From the NCBI RefSeq assembly GCF_003340495.1, contig NZ_QASA01000003.1, forward strand, positions 1 to 64,000: a stretch of 64,000 nt of DNA. The letters run 5' to 3'. Both the position numbers and the translations under genes were made by a program. A model generated the notes under the pieces. The model did no database searches and was not told where the DNA came from. It saw nothing but the letters and a program-made list of their open reading frames with translations. The DNA comes from Adhaeribacter pallidiroseus. GTDB taxonomy: Bacteria; Bacteroidota; Bacteroidia; Cytophagales; Hymenobacteraceae. Below are positions 1 to 9,799 of the stretch, piece by piece (within the stretch, counting starts at the first letter, position 1; every line of letters begins with the position of its first letter).

Positions 1-991
1 AGGATGGACCACTTATGGCCTGGCCCGAAACCCGAATACCGAAATAAACAACTTAATACCCGTAGCGGCCGATTTGTTAAGCCAAGATAGTCTGGAGTCC
101 GCCATGACAGACATTTCGCCTACGCACGTTTTTATTACACCTGGATGCGCCAAGAGACCGAAGCCGAAAACATCCGGGTGAATAGTTTGATGGTACGTAA
201 CCTGCTGGAGGTACTCTCCCCCAAAAATCGGTGCAGCACGTAGCTTTGGTAACGGGGCTTAAACATTATTTAGGACCATTCGAAGCTTACGCGAAAGCCG
301 GAACCTTACCCGTAACGCCGGTTCGGGAGGAACATCCGCGGTTGGACATTGAAAACTTTTACTACGCCCAGGAAGATGAAGTGTATGCCGCCGCCGAGCG
401 CGATGGTTTTACCTGGAGCATTCATCGCCCGCATACCGTGATTGGCAAAGCAATTGGTAATATGATGAATATGGGCACTACCCTGGCCGTTTATGCCAGT
501 ATTTGTCAAGAAACCAGCAGGCCGTTCCGTTTTCCTGGATCTGGCGCTCAATGGAATGGACTGTCGGATGTAACCGATGCCGCATTCTAGCGGAACAGTT
601 AATCTGGGCCGCTACTACGGAAGCTGCCCATAACCAAGCCTTCAATATCACCAATGGGGAGGTATTTCGTTGGAACTGGCTATGGTACCAACTAGCCGCT
701 TGGTTTGGGGTAGAAGCGGCCGGCTTTGATGGGACCATCCACCCGCTGGAGGTTGAACTTGCTAACGATGGTCCGCTTTGGAAAGAGATGGCTGCCAAAT
801 ATCACCTGAAGGAACCGGACCTGAACCGATTAGCTTCGGCCTGGCACACCGATTTAGACCTAGGTCGACCGATAGAGGTAATGACGGATATGTCAAAAAG
901 CCGCCAACTAGGCTTTCTGGTTTACCAGGATACCCGCGCGTCCTTTTTTGATTTATTTGCGCAACTCCGGCAAGAGCAACTAATTCCTTAA
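1..991 (+). pseudogene. PRISE-type reductase, 5'-truncated and frameshifted copy
   Basis: This is the copy 1 counterpart of the intact gene at 35193-36260. It lacks the first 74 bases because the window starts inside it. Single-base losses near 139, 225 and 580 break the frame. The NFYYAQED and TGLKHY motifs are still readable in fragments. The damage is probably sequencing error. Confidence 0.85.
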
Positions 992-1116
992 TAGCCCATT
1001 TTATCAGAGCTGGATGAAAGGATAAGGCAGGTACTTGTCCTTCCATCCAACCAAAAGGATAATCAAGGGTGTATTTAGGTATTCCTCTTAAATACCAAAA
1101 ATGCTTATATAAAGAA

Positions 1117-1141
1117 GCCCTTCTAGGAAGCCGGGAAGGGC
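1117..1141 (+). terminator. Hairpin after the reductase
   Basis: GCCCTTC and GAAGGGC form a 7-bp stem around an 11-nt loop, followed by a T-containing stretch (ATTTCTCT). It lies 126 bases after the reductase stop and before the kinase at 1308. The same hairpin is at 36387-36411. The T tract is weak, so termination is an inference. Confidence 0.45.
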
Positions 1142-1307
1142 ATTTCTCTGATAACTGGTATTATGTTAAATAAAGGCTATTTTCTTGGTTTTATACTATT
1201 TAAACGGACGAAGCATAATATAAGTCTCTTCAAGGAACCTTCTGATTATCAATAAGCTTTCTACCAGTAAGAGGCGACCTACGGGGTAACAGCGTTTCCG
1301 CTGTATA

Positions 1308-2388
1308 ATGACCTTGAATTCTACTGCTTTCACTTTTCCCTTAGCGTTAGCGGAAAAGGCGGATCTCGTGTTTTTTTCTTATGATCTGGCTACGAAGCAT
1401 TTTACCTATCTGAATCCCGCTTTCGAGAAGGTCTGGCATACGTCTCGCCAAAGCATTCGGCAAAACCCGCTTCAGCTCTTCAAAACGGTGCATTCGGAAG
1501 ATAAACTCCATGTGCAAGGGGCTTACCTGGATTTACGCAACGGAGTGCTGGTAGAACCCATCGAATTCCGAATTCAGGTACGCCATCATCCCGTCCGCTG
1601 GATAAGCCTCAAAGCCCTGCTCCAAGAAGAACCCGAAGCCATTATGGGCTACTGCCAGGATATTACCGGGCAAAAAGAGTATACCGATTACCTTAATAAG
1701 TTCTCGGATAAGAAGAATGCCGTGCTCAACATTCTCTCGCATGATTTAGCGGGTCCTTTGGCCAATATTGAGAGTTTATCTTACTTGTTGGCCATGATTT
1801 AGAAGAAGGGAAAGTTCAGGAAGCCCAGTACTTGCTGGATATTATCCGGCGCAGCAGCCAACAAGGAACGCTTTTGATTCAGGAGTTCCTCCGCCAGGAG
1901 TTCTTGGAAGCCATGGGAACCGAAGTTATGAAGCGCCGGGTAGACCTGGTCGCCACAATAGGAACCTTCCTGGAGGAATACCAGCAAACCCAGCAGATTA
2001 CCGGCAAGACCTTTCATTACTTACCCGGTAAGGAAACGATTTATATGGAGCTGGATGATAATAAGTTTATCCAGGTGCTCAATAATTTGATTTCCAATGC
2101 CCTGAAGTTTACGCCCGATGGGGCGAGATAAGTATCACCCTGGAGGAAAAAGAAGCGACGGTACTCATCCAGGTAACGGACACGGGCATTGGTATTCCGG
2201 CACAATACCATAGTACCTTGTTCGAGAAGTTCACCCGGGCCCGCCGTCCCGGTATGAAAGGGGAACCTTCGGTGGGATTAGGTATGTCCATTATCAAGAC
2301 CATTGTGGAATGGCATCGGGGCCAGATCTGGTTCGAAAGCCAGGAAAATCAAGGCACTACTTTTTACATGGAAATACCGAAAAGTTAA
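1308..2388 (+). pseudogene. PAS histidine kinase, frameshifted copy
   Basis: Copy 1 counterpart of 36579-37661. One C is missing near 1792 and one G near 2122, which splits the frame in three. The H-box, N-box and G-boxes are all present in the pieces, so the gene is probably functional and the damage an assembly error. Confidence 0.85.
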
Positions 2389-2432
2389 TCTTTCTTCGCA
2401 TTCTTGCTAATGCGGTTAAACTGGATTTGCTC

Positions 2433-2615
2433 CTAATTTAGCTGATGCATTCTTCGCAGCAGTTGGAGTCTAATTTTTTGAAAAGCGATTTCTTTATCCG
2501 GGGGTAAACCCTGGAGCATGATTTCATCTAAGTACCGAAGATAGGCTTCTACCTGGCTACGATTTAAATTATTATCCTCTAGATGGGAGAAGATGTAATC
2601 TAATAGTCCCGCCAT
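2433..2615 (-). CDS. Small protein of unknown function (60 aa)
   Basis: Identical to 37706-37888. The product is mostly charged and helical, with no signal peptide or membrane segment. It is convergent with the upstream kinase; the two stops are 44 bases apart. I do not recognise the family. Confidence 0.55.
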   Translation of the reverse strand: MAGLLDYIFSHLEDNNLNRSQVEAYLRYLDEIMLQGLPPDKEIAFQKIRLQLLRRMHQLN

Positions 2616-2745
2616 AACCTTAGTAAAGTAATAAAAGTGGTATACGCGAAAGAATAGCCAGCGTACCCGGATTAATTACGGAAAAAAGGTGCGTGAAATA
2701 AGGAAATAGCTCCTCCGCCTGGGTTAGGGCAAGACGGAGAAAAGA

Positions 2746-2852
2746 ATGGATATAGCCGAAGAGTTATGGTTGAAAAATTGCGGCTGATGCCTTTAGGTCG
2801 CTTTATTAGCCAGATTGATGATCAGAGCGTGGTGTTTTCTTTTCCTTACTAG
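2746..2852 (+). pseudogene. Truncated paralogue of the 94-aa protein (copy 1)
   Basis: Copy 1 version of 38019-38129, with a further 4-base loss near 2776. It matches the first 36 residues of the protein at 25435-25719. The rest of 2616-3005 shows no coding signal. Confidence 0.6.
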
Positions 2853-3005
2853 CGGAGTAGGAGGGAAGCGGCGCATTTCTCCGAAACCTAGCCAACAACA
2901 CCATTCTTTTGGTGGCTAATTCCTACTAATAAGCCTATCTCGGCCTTATTAAAGCGTTTTTATATAATAGCTTAGTTGACCCCCAATAATTTCATGGGAA
3001 GGTTC

Positions 3006-3408
3006 CTAGGCCTCAAAGTGCTCGGCTAGAATGCTTTTTAAAGCCGCCTCGGTTAAAGGCTTATTCAACAGTCCCGTAATATTAGCTTGTTCTACTTTTT
3101 CAATGTCTTGCGGATTTAAAGAAGTAGTCAACATAATGATGATGACTGATTGCCGCTGCGCCAGCTCTAATTGCTCATAAGCTTTCAAGAACTCAAAGCC
3201 ATCCATAATCGGCATATTTTATATCCAATAAAATTAATTGGGGGCAGTCCAAACCGGGACAGTTTGCCTGCAGGAGTTGTAGCGCCTCTAACCCGTTATG
3301 GGCTACCAGCAGCTTTTCGGCCACTTCTAATTTTTGAAAAAGCCGTTTATGCAGATAATTAGCCGTATCATCATCATCCACCAGCAAGGCACTAGCAATT
3401 CTAGTCAT
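3006..3408 (-). pseudogene. Receiver-only response regulator, frameshifted copy
   Basis: Copy 1 counterpart of 38283-38684. One extra T near 3220, in a T run, splits the frame immediately before the phospho-acceptor motif. It is probably a homopolymer error. Confidence 0.85.
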
Positions 3409-3439
3409 GGTATTCTTGTTTATTCTTTACCGGAAGGCT

Positions 3440-5824
3440 CTATTGAACTTGTTCCTTATTCCGCCGAAAATAGACCTGGAAGGTAGAGCCCTGGTCGACG
3501 GCACTCTGCACTTGGATTTTACCGCCGGCATTTTCAATTATTTTCTTGACCATGTATAAGCCAATCCCGGATCCTTCCACGTGGGTATGTAACCGCTGGA
3601 ACATGGAAAATAGTTTGTTATTGCCGGTTAAATCCATCCCTAGACCATTATCCGTGACGGAAAGTACCTGATATTCCGCCGTCTCCCGGCAATGTACCCG
3701 GATGAAGGGCACTCGTAACGGTGAGCGGTACTTCAGGGCGTTGGAAAGTAAATTATAAACAATACTGCGTAAATTCTTGGCCGAGAATTGAATCGTAGGG
3801 CAGTCGTCTACCGCTACTTCAATCTGCGCCTGAGAAGCTTCATGGGCTAAATCGAGCTGCACTTCGGTTAGGAGGGCGGGCAAATGAATGGGGATAGCTG
3901 CCGCGTTATTTTCCTTTTGCAGCTTCGTGACCTCGGTTAAATGGCCGATGGTGCGTTTAAAGCGCTGTACGGAATTCTGCATCAGATCCAGCGTAACCTG
4001 AACATCTTCGGCCAGTAGACTCTCGGCTGGTAATTGATATTGTAAAGCCTCCAGTAAGCCTTCGATGTTGAGAATGGGCGCTTTTAAATCGTGCGAGGCC
4101 GTGTAAATAAAATTATCTAAATCCACGTTGGTGCGCGTAAGCTGCTGTTGCAGTTCTATTTGCGCGTGAATCTCCACGTTAACGCCGCTATAACCGACTA
4201 GCTTTTGGTCGGGGGTGAAATAGGGTTTGTGTCCGGGTGATGGACCACCGGTATTCCCCATCCGGCGCCGAATCCGGTATACGGGGCTTTCCCAAGGTTG
4301 ACCCGCCCGGAGAGCCTGCGTAAAAGATTGATTTAACTCTGGTAAATCATCGGGGTGCACCATATCCCAAACTTGGTCTAATTGGTTCGGGTTAATCCGC
4401 AAGCCGCTCCACTCTAACAAAGAATCATTGACGTAAGTAATGTGCCCCGTGGCATCGGTCCGGAAAATAAATACGGGTGCGTTCGCAGCCACCAGCTTGA
4501 GATCGGCGGCCATTTGGGCGGCTTGCTGCCGTTCGTGTACTTGCTGGGTCACGTTGTAGGCGAAAGTAGAAATGCCCACAATCTGCCCGTTTTCCCGGTA
4601 AGCCTGGTAAGTAAAAGTAAAATAAATCTCTTCCCCTCTGCTACCATCCGGTTGGATAATGGTCAAAGGCCTTTCGTAACCAAAGTACGTTTCCCCGGTT
4701 TGGTACACCTGATCCAGCAAAGCGACAAACCCCCCGATCACGGTTTCGGGCAAAGCTTCCGCTACGGGCTGACCTTGCAGCTCCCGGTCCGGGAAAAGTA
4801 GCTGATAAGCGGCGTTAAAGTATTCAAACCGGTGTTCTGGTCCCCGTTGGATGCAGATGGCGGCCGGCGTTTGCTCAAAAACCTGGTAGTAGGTTTCACG
4901 TTCCTGAATTAACTTTTGAGCATTGGCCAGTAATTCGGCCTGTAAGGCGGCGGCTCGCTGCCGGGCGGCTACCTTCTCGGTAACGTCCACAAGAAGGCCA
5001 GAATACCTTGCATTTCGCCGGAGTCATTCCGCAAGGGCTGGTAGATAAATCAAAGTACCGTTGTTCCAGTTGCCCGTGTTTAGGGCATCAAGCCGCACGG
5101 GTGTTTCCGTGCCTCGAAAGGAATGCCGGTACCATACACTTGGTCCAAAAGTTCGAAAAATCCTTGCCCTTCTATTTCCGGTAAGGCCTCCCGCACGCGT
5201 TTACCGATTAGCGGTCGATCATCCCCACCAACTCCCTAAATCGAGGATTGGCAAGTTCAAAAACATGATCGGGTCCGGTCAAAACGGCAATAATAGCCGG
5301 CGCCTGCATAACAAGGAATAAAGCTTTTCTCTTTCAACTTGTATCTGATTTTTAGAAGAAACCGCTTGTTCTATTTGCTGAGCAGATTTTTAACGAACTT
5401 TTATATTCTGCCTCTCTTTGAACCTCTTTGGTGATATCTACTACCTTCTGGATAATATACTCCACTTCCTGAGTGGCATTTAAGACAGGGTATGAATGGG
5501 ATACCAGAATTTCTCTTCAAGCCGGTCCCCAAATGGGCCGGCGCGGAACATCATACCGCTGCACTCCATCTGGGTGGGTGTTTATGTTTTAATACGTACT
5601 CTAAGGATGATCTGACTTTGGAAACCCCATCCGCATCCCATGCTCCGGATTATCCGGAAAGGCCTCAAAAATATGTTTGCCGGTAAGCTGTTCCGCAAAG
5701 TAAAAGTGGCTTCTAAATAAGCGTTGCTGGCATTCAGGATTATCAGATCTGGGGAAAGAATTAAGTATAGATCGGGAACGGTCTCGAAAACCTGTAGTTT
5801 CGATTTGTCTAATTTTAATGACAT
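3440..5824 (-). pseudogene. Multi-PAS histidine kinase, frameshifted copy
   Basis: Copy 1 counterpart of 38716-41121, about 21 bases shorter overall. The 3' half reads as one long frame (3440-4990), but with an altered stretch near 4236-4262 caused by compensating indels and a 6-base loss near 3840. The 5' half is broken at many single-base losses. Use copy 2 for the protein. Confidence 0.85.
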
Positions 5825-6032
5825 TCTACTTAATCTATACCATGATTTTTTAGGAAAATGTAAGCTACAGCTAAAAACAACTTTTAATAGGAACCTATCA
5901 TTTAAGGGGCATATTTCCGAAATAACTGGAATAGGTTTTAATTCTTCCCAGATATACCTGTCAAGCTGCCAATGGACCACTTTTAAACCAGCAGGGACAA
6001 GACCAACGGTCAACTTTTTTCAGGACGAGTCA

Positions 6033-6170
6033 GTTGACCAAGCGTCTCGTAAAACGACGGAATACTGATATAAGAAAATACCTGGTAGCTCCAGGTATTT
6101 TTAGCTTTTTATTTTTCTCATAAGGGCATCTTAAAAATCAAGAGTATTTTTGATTGTTGAGATGAGTTCT
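6033..6170 (-). repeat. Structured ~140-bp inverted repeat, left arm (element A)
   Basis: Read on the minus strand, it runs from AGAACTCATCTCA to GGTCAAC and matches 20796-20936 along its whole length in opposite orientation. It contains three successive hairpins: CATCT...AGATG around an AT-rich stem, the 11-bp terminator-like stem at 6075-6101, and a CGTC...GACG stem. Homology to the right arm fades quickly beyond both ends. The pair brackets the stability/defence block. Confidence 0.75.
6075..6101. terminator. Bidirectional hairpin inside element A
   Basis: AAAATACCTGG pairs perfectly with CCAGGTATTTT around a 5-nt loop, giving an 11-bp stem with A and T tracts on its flanks. It could end transcription in either direction. 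The paralogous hairpin at 20866-20892 keeps the pairing through a T-A to G-C double change. The copy 2 equivalent is 41374-41400. Confidence 0.65.
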
Positions 6171-6229
6171 AGGAGCGAACAGAAACGATCATTGTTTCTG
6201 GGTTTGTTGCGGCAATGGCTATCCAGTCA

Positions 6230-6601
6230 TTATTCTTTGGCTTGAGCTAAAAAGCTTTGATATTCGGTGAAATCTTCCGGATCCATGTGCAGCCGAATAT
6301 ACTCCTCCAGGCCAATGTCATTTTTCTCATTCACATACCGGGTAAAAGATAAAATGCCTTGACAAGCTTCAAATCCTTTTTGTTGCATGTCCTGCTGCAT
6401 ATTAGGGGGTAATCCCTCCAGCCATTCTTCAAAATCTTGAACCGTGGGCGAAAAGGTTCTGGCTTTTTGGTGATAGCGGTACGCAATATTGCCGTTCGTA
6501 AATAACAACTCGTGAAAACGCCGCTGATCGGCCGGGCACTGAGTTAGAAACGCTTCTTGCCTCTGATTGCAATCTTCGTCCGGATGCTTTACTTTAATCA
6601 T
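6230..6601 (-). CDS. Unknown protein (123 aa)
   Basis: Identical in both copies (41530-41901), so the frame is reliable. It is an acidic, glutamine-rich, probably helical soluble protein with no signal peptide, membrane segment or recognised motif. It lies 52 bases downstream of the HEPN-like gene on the same strand and is probably co-transcribed with it. I do not recognise the family. Confidence 0.7.
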   Translation of the reverse strand: MIKVKHPDEDCNQRQEAFLTQCPADQRRFHELLFTNGNIAYRYHQKARTFSPTVQDFEEWLEGLPPNMQQDMQQKGFEACQGILSFTRYVNEKNDIGLEEYIRLHMDPEDFTEYQSFLAQAKE

Positions 6602-6653
6602 GAAGGAAAATAGCTATTAGGAATTAGATTAAAAAGTAAAGAGCTTCAAAGCA

Positions 6654-7616
6654 TTAAGCTTGCCCACCACAAGAATAAAAAAAATGCTTTATCTCTTTAA
6701 CTATCTCGCTCTTTAAATATGTGTCATAAATTTCCCGGTCGGTGGCCGTTACCTGCTGCCGTTCTTTTTCCTGGTGCAGCCACTTTTCCTGGTGCAGCGG
6801 GCTTGTAGTAAGAGCTACTTTTACTTCCTTTTGCGTTGATTGGTCAATGCCAATTAGAACATCATCCTGGAGCTGCCAGCTGGAAAAAGTTAGGAGAATA
6901 GGAGGGGAGTAACGGTGATTAGACAACGATTCATAGCTATTCGTTAAAACGGGTAAGAAAAACCAACAAGAGAGCCAAGCTTCTTTCACTGGATAAACAG
7001 CTACCGGTAGGGCCTTAGTCACCAGCAGGCGCTGATCTGCCCACACCAATATAAACAGGCCTTGTTGGAAAAGGCCGAACTCTTGCTGTAATTTCGCCAA
7101 ATACTTTTTCGCCGCTACTACTACCTGGGTATCTAAGAATAACAAATTAATGGTATTGACCAAGCTGATGATATGCTGCCGGGCAATACCTCCCATAAAG
7201 CTATGTCGATCCGGATGGGCATAGTAGTTTCTGAGTGCTCTCGCTTGCTGCAACAGCTCTTGGAGTTCTTTGTCTTTTTCCAGCGCACATACTTTTTCCA
7301 GGAGTTTGTTCAATACGAGCGAAACTGGTTTTTTATTGCTTTTACCGGCTATAGCCAGGGCGATTCCTAACTGTTGGCATTTGAACTTTACCGCCATCTC
7401 CCAGATCCCGAGTAACTTTTGCAAGGCTACATCATACTGTGGCCAATAATAGTAAGCAGAGGCGATCAGATGTTCAACGGTGTGATAGGAATGAACAATA
7501 TCCGCTGGCACGTTTGCGTGAAAGCGGCCTTCTACCAGGTAGCGCTGCAAATAATGTTCCCGGTCTTGGATGCCGACAAGGGGCCATCTTGGATCAATCT
7601 CTTGATATTTATCCAT
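6654..7616 (-). CDS. Possible HEPN-domain protein (320 aa)
   Basis: The N-terminal half is helical and ends in LRNYYAHPDRH at about residues 128-138. This contains R129-x4-H134, the R-x4-6-H signature of HEPN ribonucleases, in the typical context LRNxxAHP. HEPN proteins are RNases found in toxin-antitoxin, abortive-infection and CRISPR systems. The C-terminal half (about 180-320) is not recognised and may be a sensor or partner-binding domain. No nucleotidyltransferase antitoxin of the usual HEPN-MNT type is adjacent; the co-directional 123-aa gene follows 52 bases downstream. The HEPN call rests on one motif and the predicted helices, so it is tentative. The copy 2 version has a 1-base loss. 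Confidence 0.6.
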   Translation of the reverse strand: MDKYQEIDPRWPLVGIQDREHYLQRYLVEGRFHANVPADIVHSYHTVEHLIASAYYYWPQYDVALQKLLGIWEMAVKFKCQQLGIALAIAGKSNKKPVSLVLNKLLEKVCALEKDKELQELLQQARALRNYYAHPDRHSFMGGIARQHIISLVNTINLLFLDTQVVVAAKKYLAKLQQEFGLFQQGLFILVWADQRLLVTKALPVAVYPVKEAWLSCWFFLPVLTNSYESLSNHRYSPPILLTFSSWQLQDDVLIGIDQSTQKEVKVALTTSPLHQEKWLHQEKERQQVTATDREIYDTYLKSEIVKEIKHFFYSCGGQA

Positions 7617-7624
7617 ACTTTCTC

Positions 7625-7693
7625 TTACTTAACATCCTCAAATTCCTTGATAATTTTAGCAACTTGTTGGGGACTGAAGGTTTTTCTTTTCAT
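7625..7693 (-). pseudogene. Remnant of an IS3-type OrfA start
   Basis: A 22-codon frame begins MKRKTFSPQQVAKIIKEF and then stops. This resembles the N-terminus of IS3-family OrfA transposase subunits, which typically open with a basic stretch followed by F[TS]xxQIxxILKEF. Nothing else of a transposase is visible nearby. It ends 8 bases before the HEPN-like start and may now act as a leader peptide. The family call is from resemblance only. The copy 2 equivalent is 42925-42993. Confidence 0.4.
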
Positions 7694-7787
7694 AAGTACT
7701 GTTCTAAGTTAAGTTTTTTCTCTTCCTGAACAGTTCTAATTTTGGGGAAGCTTACACCTGACTTTTATAGAAAGGGTATTTTACATA

Positions 7788-8015
7788 TTATCTTTTTCTA
7801 CGTTTCCGCTTTTTACGAGGATAGTTTTTGTTATTACTATTCTGTGGTTTAGGAGCAGGTGGGTTAGCGGGAGGATTGGAGGTCTCTCCGGGTTTGTCTT
7901 TCTTTGGTCTGAAGGCAAGGTAACCATTGAGTAAAACCGATAATAATTGAGGTAGGTTGTCTATTATTTTGGTTGACAGTTGAGTAATTAACTCAGTAAT
8001 GAAGTTCAGTTCCAT
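7788..8015 (-). CDS. Small basic-tailed protein (75 aa)
   Basis: The N-terminal 30 residues form an amphipathic or weakly hydrophobic helix. They are followed by a proline- and asparagine-rich linker and a strongly basic C-terminus (RKKRKRRKR) that could bind nucleic acid or acidic lipid. It is identical at 43088-43315. I do not recognise the family and there is no clear operon partner. Confidence 0.5.
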   Translation of the reverse strand: MELNFITELITQLSTKIIDNLPQLLSVLLNGYLAFRPKKDKPGETSNPPANPPAPKPQNSNNKNYPRKKRKRRKR

Positions 8016-8135
8016 TTCTTTGAAAAGTTAAAACGTTAAAAATTTATTTAGGAATTCTTGAACATCCTGATTATGCCAGGTATGCTGGAGAGATCTGCTA
8101 TAAACTAGAAGCGCTTTTACTGAAATGGATGAGTA

Positions 8136-8164
8136 AAAAGGCCTCATTTTGAAGAGGCCCTTTA
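8136..8164 (-). terminator. Terminator after the HigA-like antitoxin
   Basis: On the minus strand, GGCCTC pairs with GAGGCC across an 8-nt loop, with an A/T extension and a run of five Ts. It lies 34 bases after the antitoxin stop and suits a rho-independent terminator. The copy 2 equivalent is 43436-43464. Confidence 0.6.
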
Positions 8165-8197
8165 AATTAAAATCCAAATAATTCTTACGAGAGCACT

Positions 8198-8704
8198 TTA
8201 TTCTTCCGGTTCTCTTGGTTGTATTTGGAAAGTAATATTTGCATCTAAAGCATTAAAAACCTTAGTTATAGTGGCAAAGGTGAAATTGTGGTATGCATTT
8301 TCTATTTTGGCGATTTGAGATCTAGTTACTTGAACCTTTTCGCCCAATTCTGCTTGTGATAAATTCTTCTCTTTTCTTAATTCCTTAATTTTCGCGCCCA
8401 GGACTACCAGAGACTTCTCATATTCAAAGTCTTCTCGTTCCGGTGTGCCCTTCTTAAATCGATTATCTATTATTGCATTTAAAGGAGTGGTTTTTTCTTT
8501 TGGTTTATCAGGCATTAGTTGTTTTTCAGTTGTTGTAAAAGCTTCCAGTAGAGTCTTCTTTTTATTGCCATATGCCGGATCTTGATCAGTATATGGTTCA
8601 TCCGATATGTGAGGTGGTACAATCGCTGTTAGCGGACTATCTTTGCCCTTGTTATTAGGGTTGGATTGAGTTGCGATCCAGCTTTTCTTATCCATTTCCT
8701 TCAT
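8198..8704 (-). CDS. HigA-like antitoxin, Xre helix-turn-helix (168 aa)
   Basis: An Xre/Cro helix-turn-helix occupies about residues 100-155 (LGAKIKELRKEKNLSQAELG, then TRSQIAKIEN). It follows a hydrophilic, probably disordered N-terminal extension of about 95 residues that is unusual for this family. The gene lies downstream of a RelE/HigB-like toxin on the same strand, in the toxin-first order typical of higBA, but with a 104-bp gap holding a strong hairpin. The expected role is to bind and neutralise the toxin and repress the operon, probably through the TTCC-N6-GGAA dyads upstream of the toxin. Identical at 43498-44004. Confidence 0.75.
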   Translation of the reverse strand: MKEMDKKSWIATQSNPNNKGKDSPLTAIVPPHISDEPYTDQDPAYGNKKKTLLEAFTTTEKQLMPDKPKEKTTPLNAIIDNRFKKGTPEREDFEYEKSLVVLGAKIKELRKEKNLSQAELGEKVQVTRSQIAKIENAYHNFTFATITKVFNALDANITFQIQPREPEE

Positions 8705-8741
8705 TATTTTAAGTTTAAGTTTCTACTAATTTAAGTTTGTT

Positions 8742-8775
8742 AAATGAGGAAGGAGGTTTAATTCCTTCCTCATTT
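8742..8775. terminator. 13-bp hairpin between toxin and antitoxin
   Basis: A perfect 13-bp stem (AAATGAGGAAGGA with its complement) encloses an 8-nt loop and is followed on the plus strand by more Ts. It sits between the toxin stop and the antitoxin start, where it could attenuate or process the operon transcript. The copy 2 equivalent is 44042-44075. Confidence 0.55.
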
Positions 8776-8807
8776 TTTAGTTCGTGTGCAAGATGTTTTA
8801 GCATCTT

Positions 8808-9064
8808 TCATTTAGTTCGGTAGATTGAATTTATTATTAGGCAGCGTTTAAAATCATCCCAAAAAACATTCATCGAGTAGGTTATACCTTCTGCTTCGAT
8901 CGTGTATTGAAAAAGGCCATCGCCCAACGAAGTAATCCAATCTGCCGTATACCCTTCTTGTATTAAGTCTAAAATAATCAAAACTTTCTTTCGATTAGTG
9001 GGGGTAAGTTCAGCAAAAATGCATGAACCTTATCTGTTACTTCAATTGGAATACTTTTACCCAT
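8808..9064 (-). pseudogene. HigB/RelE-like toxin, frameshifted copy
   Basis: Copy 1 counterpart of 44109-44366. One G is missing in the run near 9000, which breaks the frame after about 20 codons. The intact copy 2 frame shows this to be probable sequencing error. Confidence 0.8.
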
Positions 9065-9108
9065 ATATCATAAATTTCGTGACACATATCCAAGCAAAAC
9101 GGGCTTGT

Positions 9109-9169
9109 GTTCCATAAAAGGAACTTTATTAATAACGTGGTATAAAGCTTAATGTTTCCTTATATGGAA
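9109..9169. promoter_or_regulatory. Two TTCC-N6-GGAA dyads upstream of the toxin-antitoxin operon
   Basis: GTTCCATAAAAGGAAC at 9109-9124 and TTCCTTATATGGAA at 9156-9169 share the half-sites TTCC and GGAA with the same 6-bp spacer. They lie 45-105 bases upstream of the toxin start, where a HigA operator would be expected. The copy 2 equivalents are 44411-44426 and 44458-44471. Confidence 0.5.
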
Positions 9170-9389
9170 CATTTTTTTAATTTATTTCTTAAATAATATT
9201 TATAGATTGAACCAGACTCTTAATTAAAGATGCAACTGCAAGGCAAGCAGTTAAACTTAGAATTACCTATAATTTTAGAACACTCAAAAATTGAGTTTTC
9301 TTACACTATAAAAAAGCCAGAAATAAAGATTAGTTTTAAGATTGTTGTGAGGAAATATAGAGGATGGCTTGTTGATTGTCTTACCGTTC

Positions 9390-9755
9390 TTAATCTAATA
9401 GCTCCATTTGCCACCAGTTCGAATACTTTATATTCATCCGTGGCTTCCAAAGTTTAATGCAGCGTTTTTCGTGCTGGAGCGCTTCTTCTCTGGTTGTATA
9501 TTCCTTGAAGTAGACCTGAGCGTTTTCTGTGATCTTACTGGAGTGTTTAACCAGTCGCCAGTACAAGGAGCTGGTGCAACCAATGTAGACCGGCCGGACC
9601 AGTGGGGTACTTGGCACTTGATGAAAGATGAAATAAACGTAGTGCTTCTGCTTAACACCCCGCCATCTCTTTAGTAAGTGCTTACGGGTGTAACGGTTCA
9701 TTTCCATTTGGAAGGAGTACCAATCCTGCAGGCGGAGTTGAGCTAATGTAGCCAT
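9390..9755 (-). CDS. GIY-YIG-like protein, paralogue 1 (121 aa)
   Basis: Residues 39-43 read YVYFI and about 18 residues later comes VYIGCT, the two short strands that name the GIY-YIG endonuclease fold. A later EALQHEKRCI stretch could supply the metal-binding glutamate. The protein has the size of stand-alone UvrC-N-type domains, preceded by about 35 extra residues. A second copy of the family is at 31466-31831, at roughly 50-60% identity by eye. Whether it cuts DNA is unknown; the family includes homing, repair and restriction nucleases. Identical at 44692-45057. Confidence 0.7.
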   Translation of the reverse strand: MATLAQLRLQDWYSFQMEMNRYTRKHLLKRWRGVKQKHYVYFIFHQVPSTPLVRPVYIGCTSSLYWRLVKHSSKITENAQVYFKEYTTREEALQHEKRCIKLWKPRMNIKYSNWWQMELLD

Positions 9756-9799
9756 AGTTATTACATAACGTTTCGCGGCTCATCCGCTTTTATGAGTAG

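Noticed and set aside
6008-6060. Terminal inverted repeat of a Tn3-type transposon
   Set aside because: GTTGACC and GTCTCGTAAAACGAC ends are suggestive, but there is no transposase gene, no GGGG-type Tn3 end and no target duplication visible.
9230-9457. 75-codon plus-strand frame overlapping the GIY-YIG-like gene
   Set aside because: Its last 68 bases run antisense to a better-supported gene and the rest has no recognisable features. It could still be a short real gene, but the evidence is weak.
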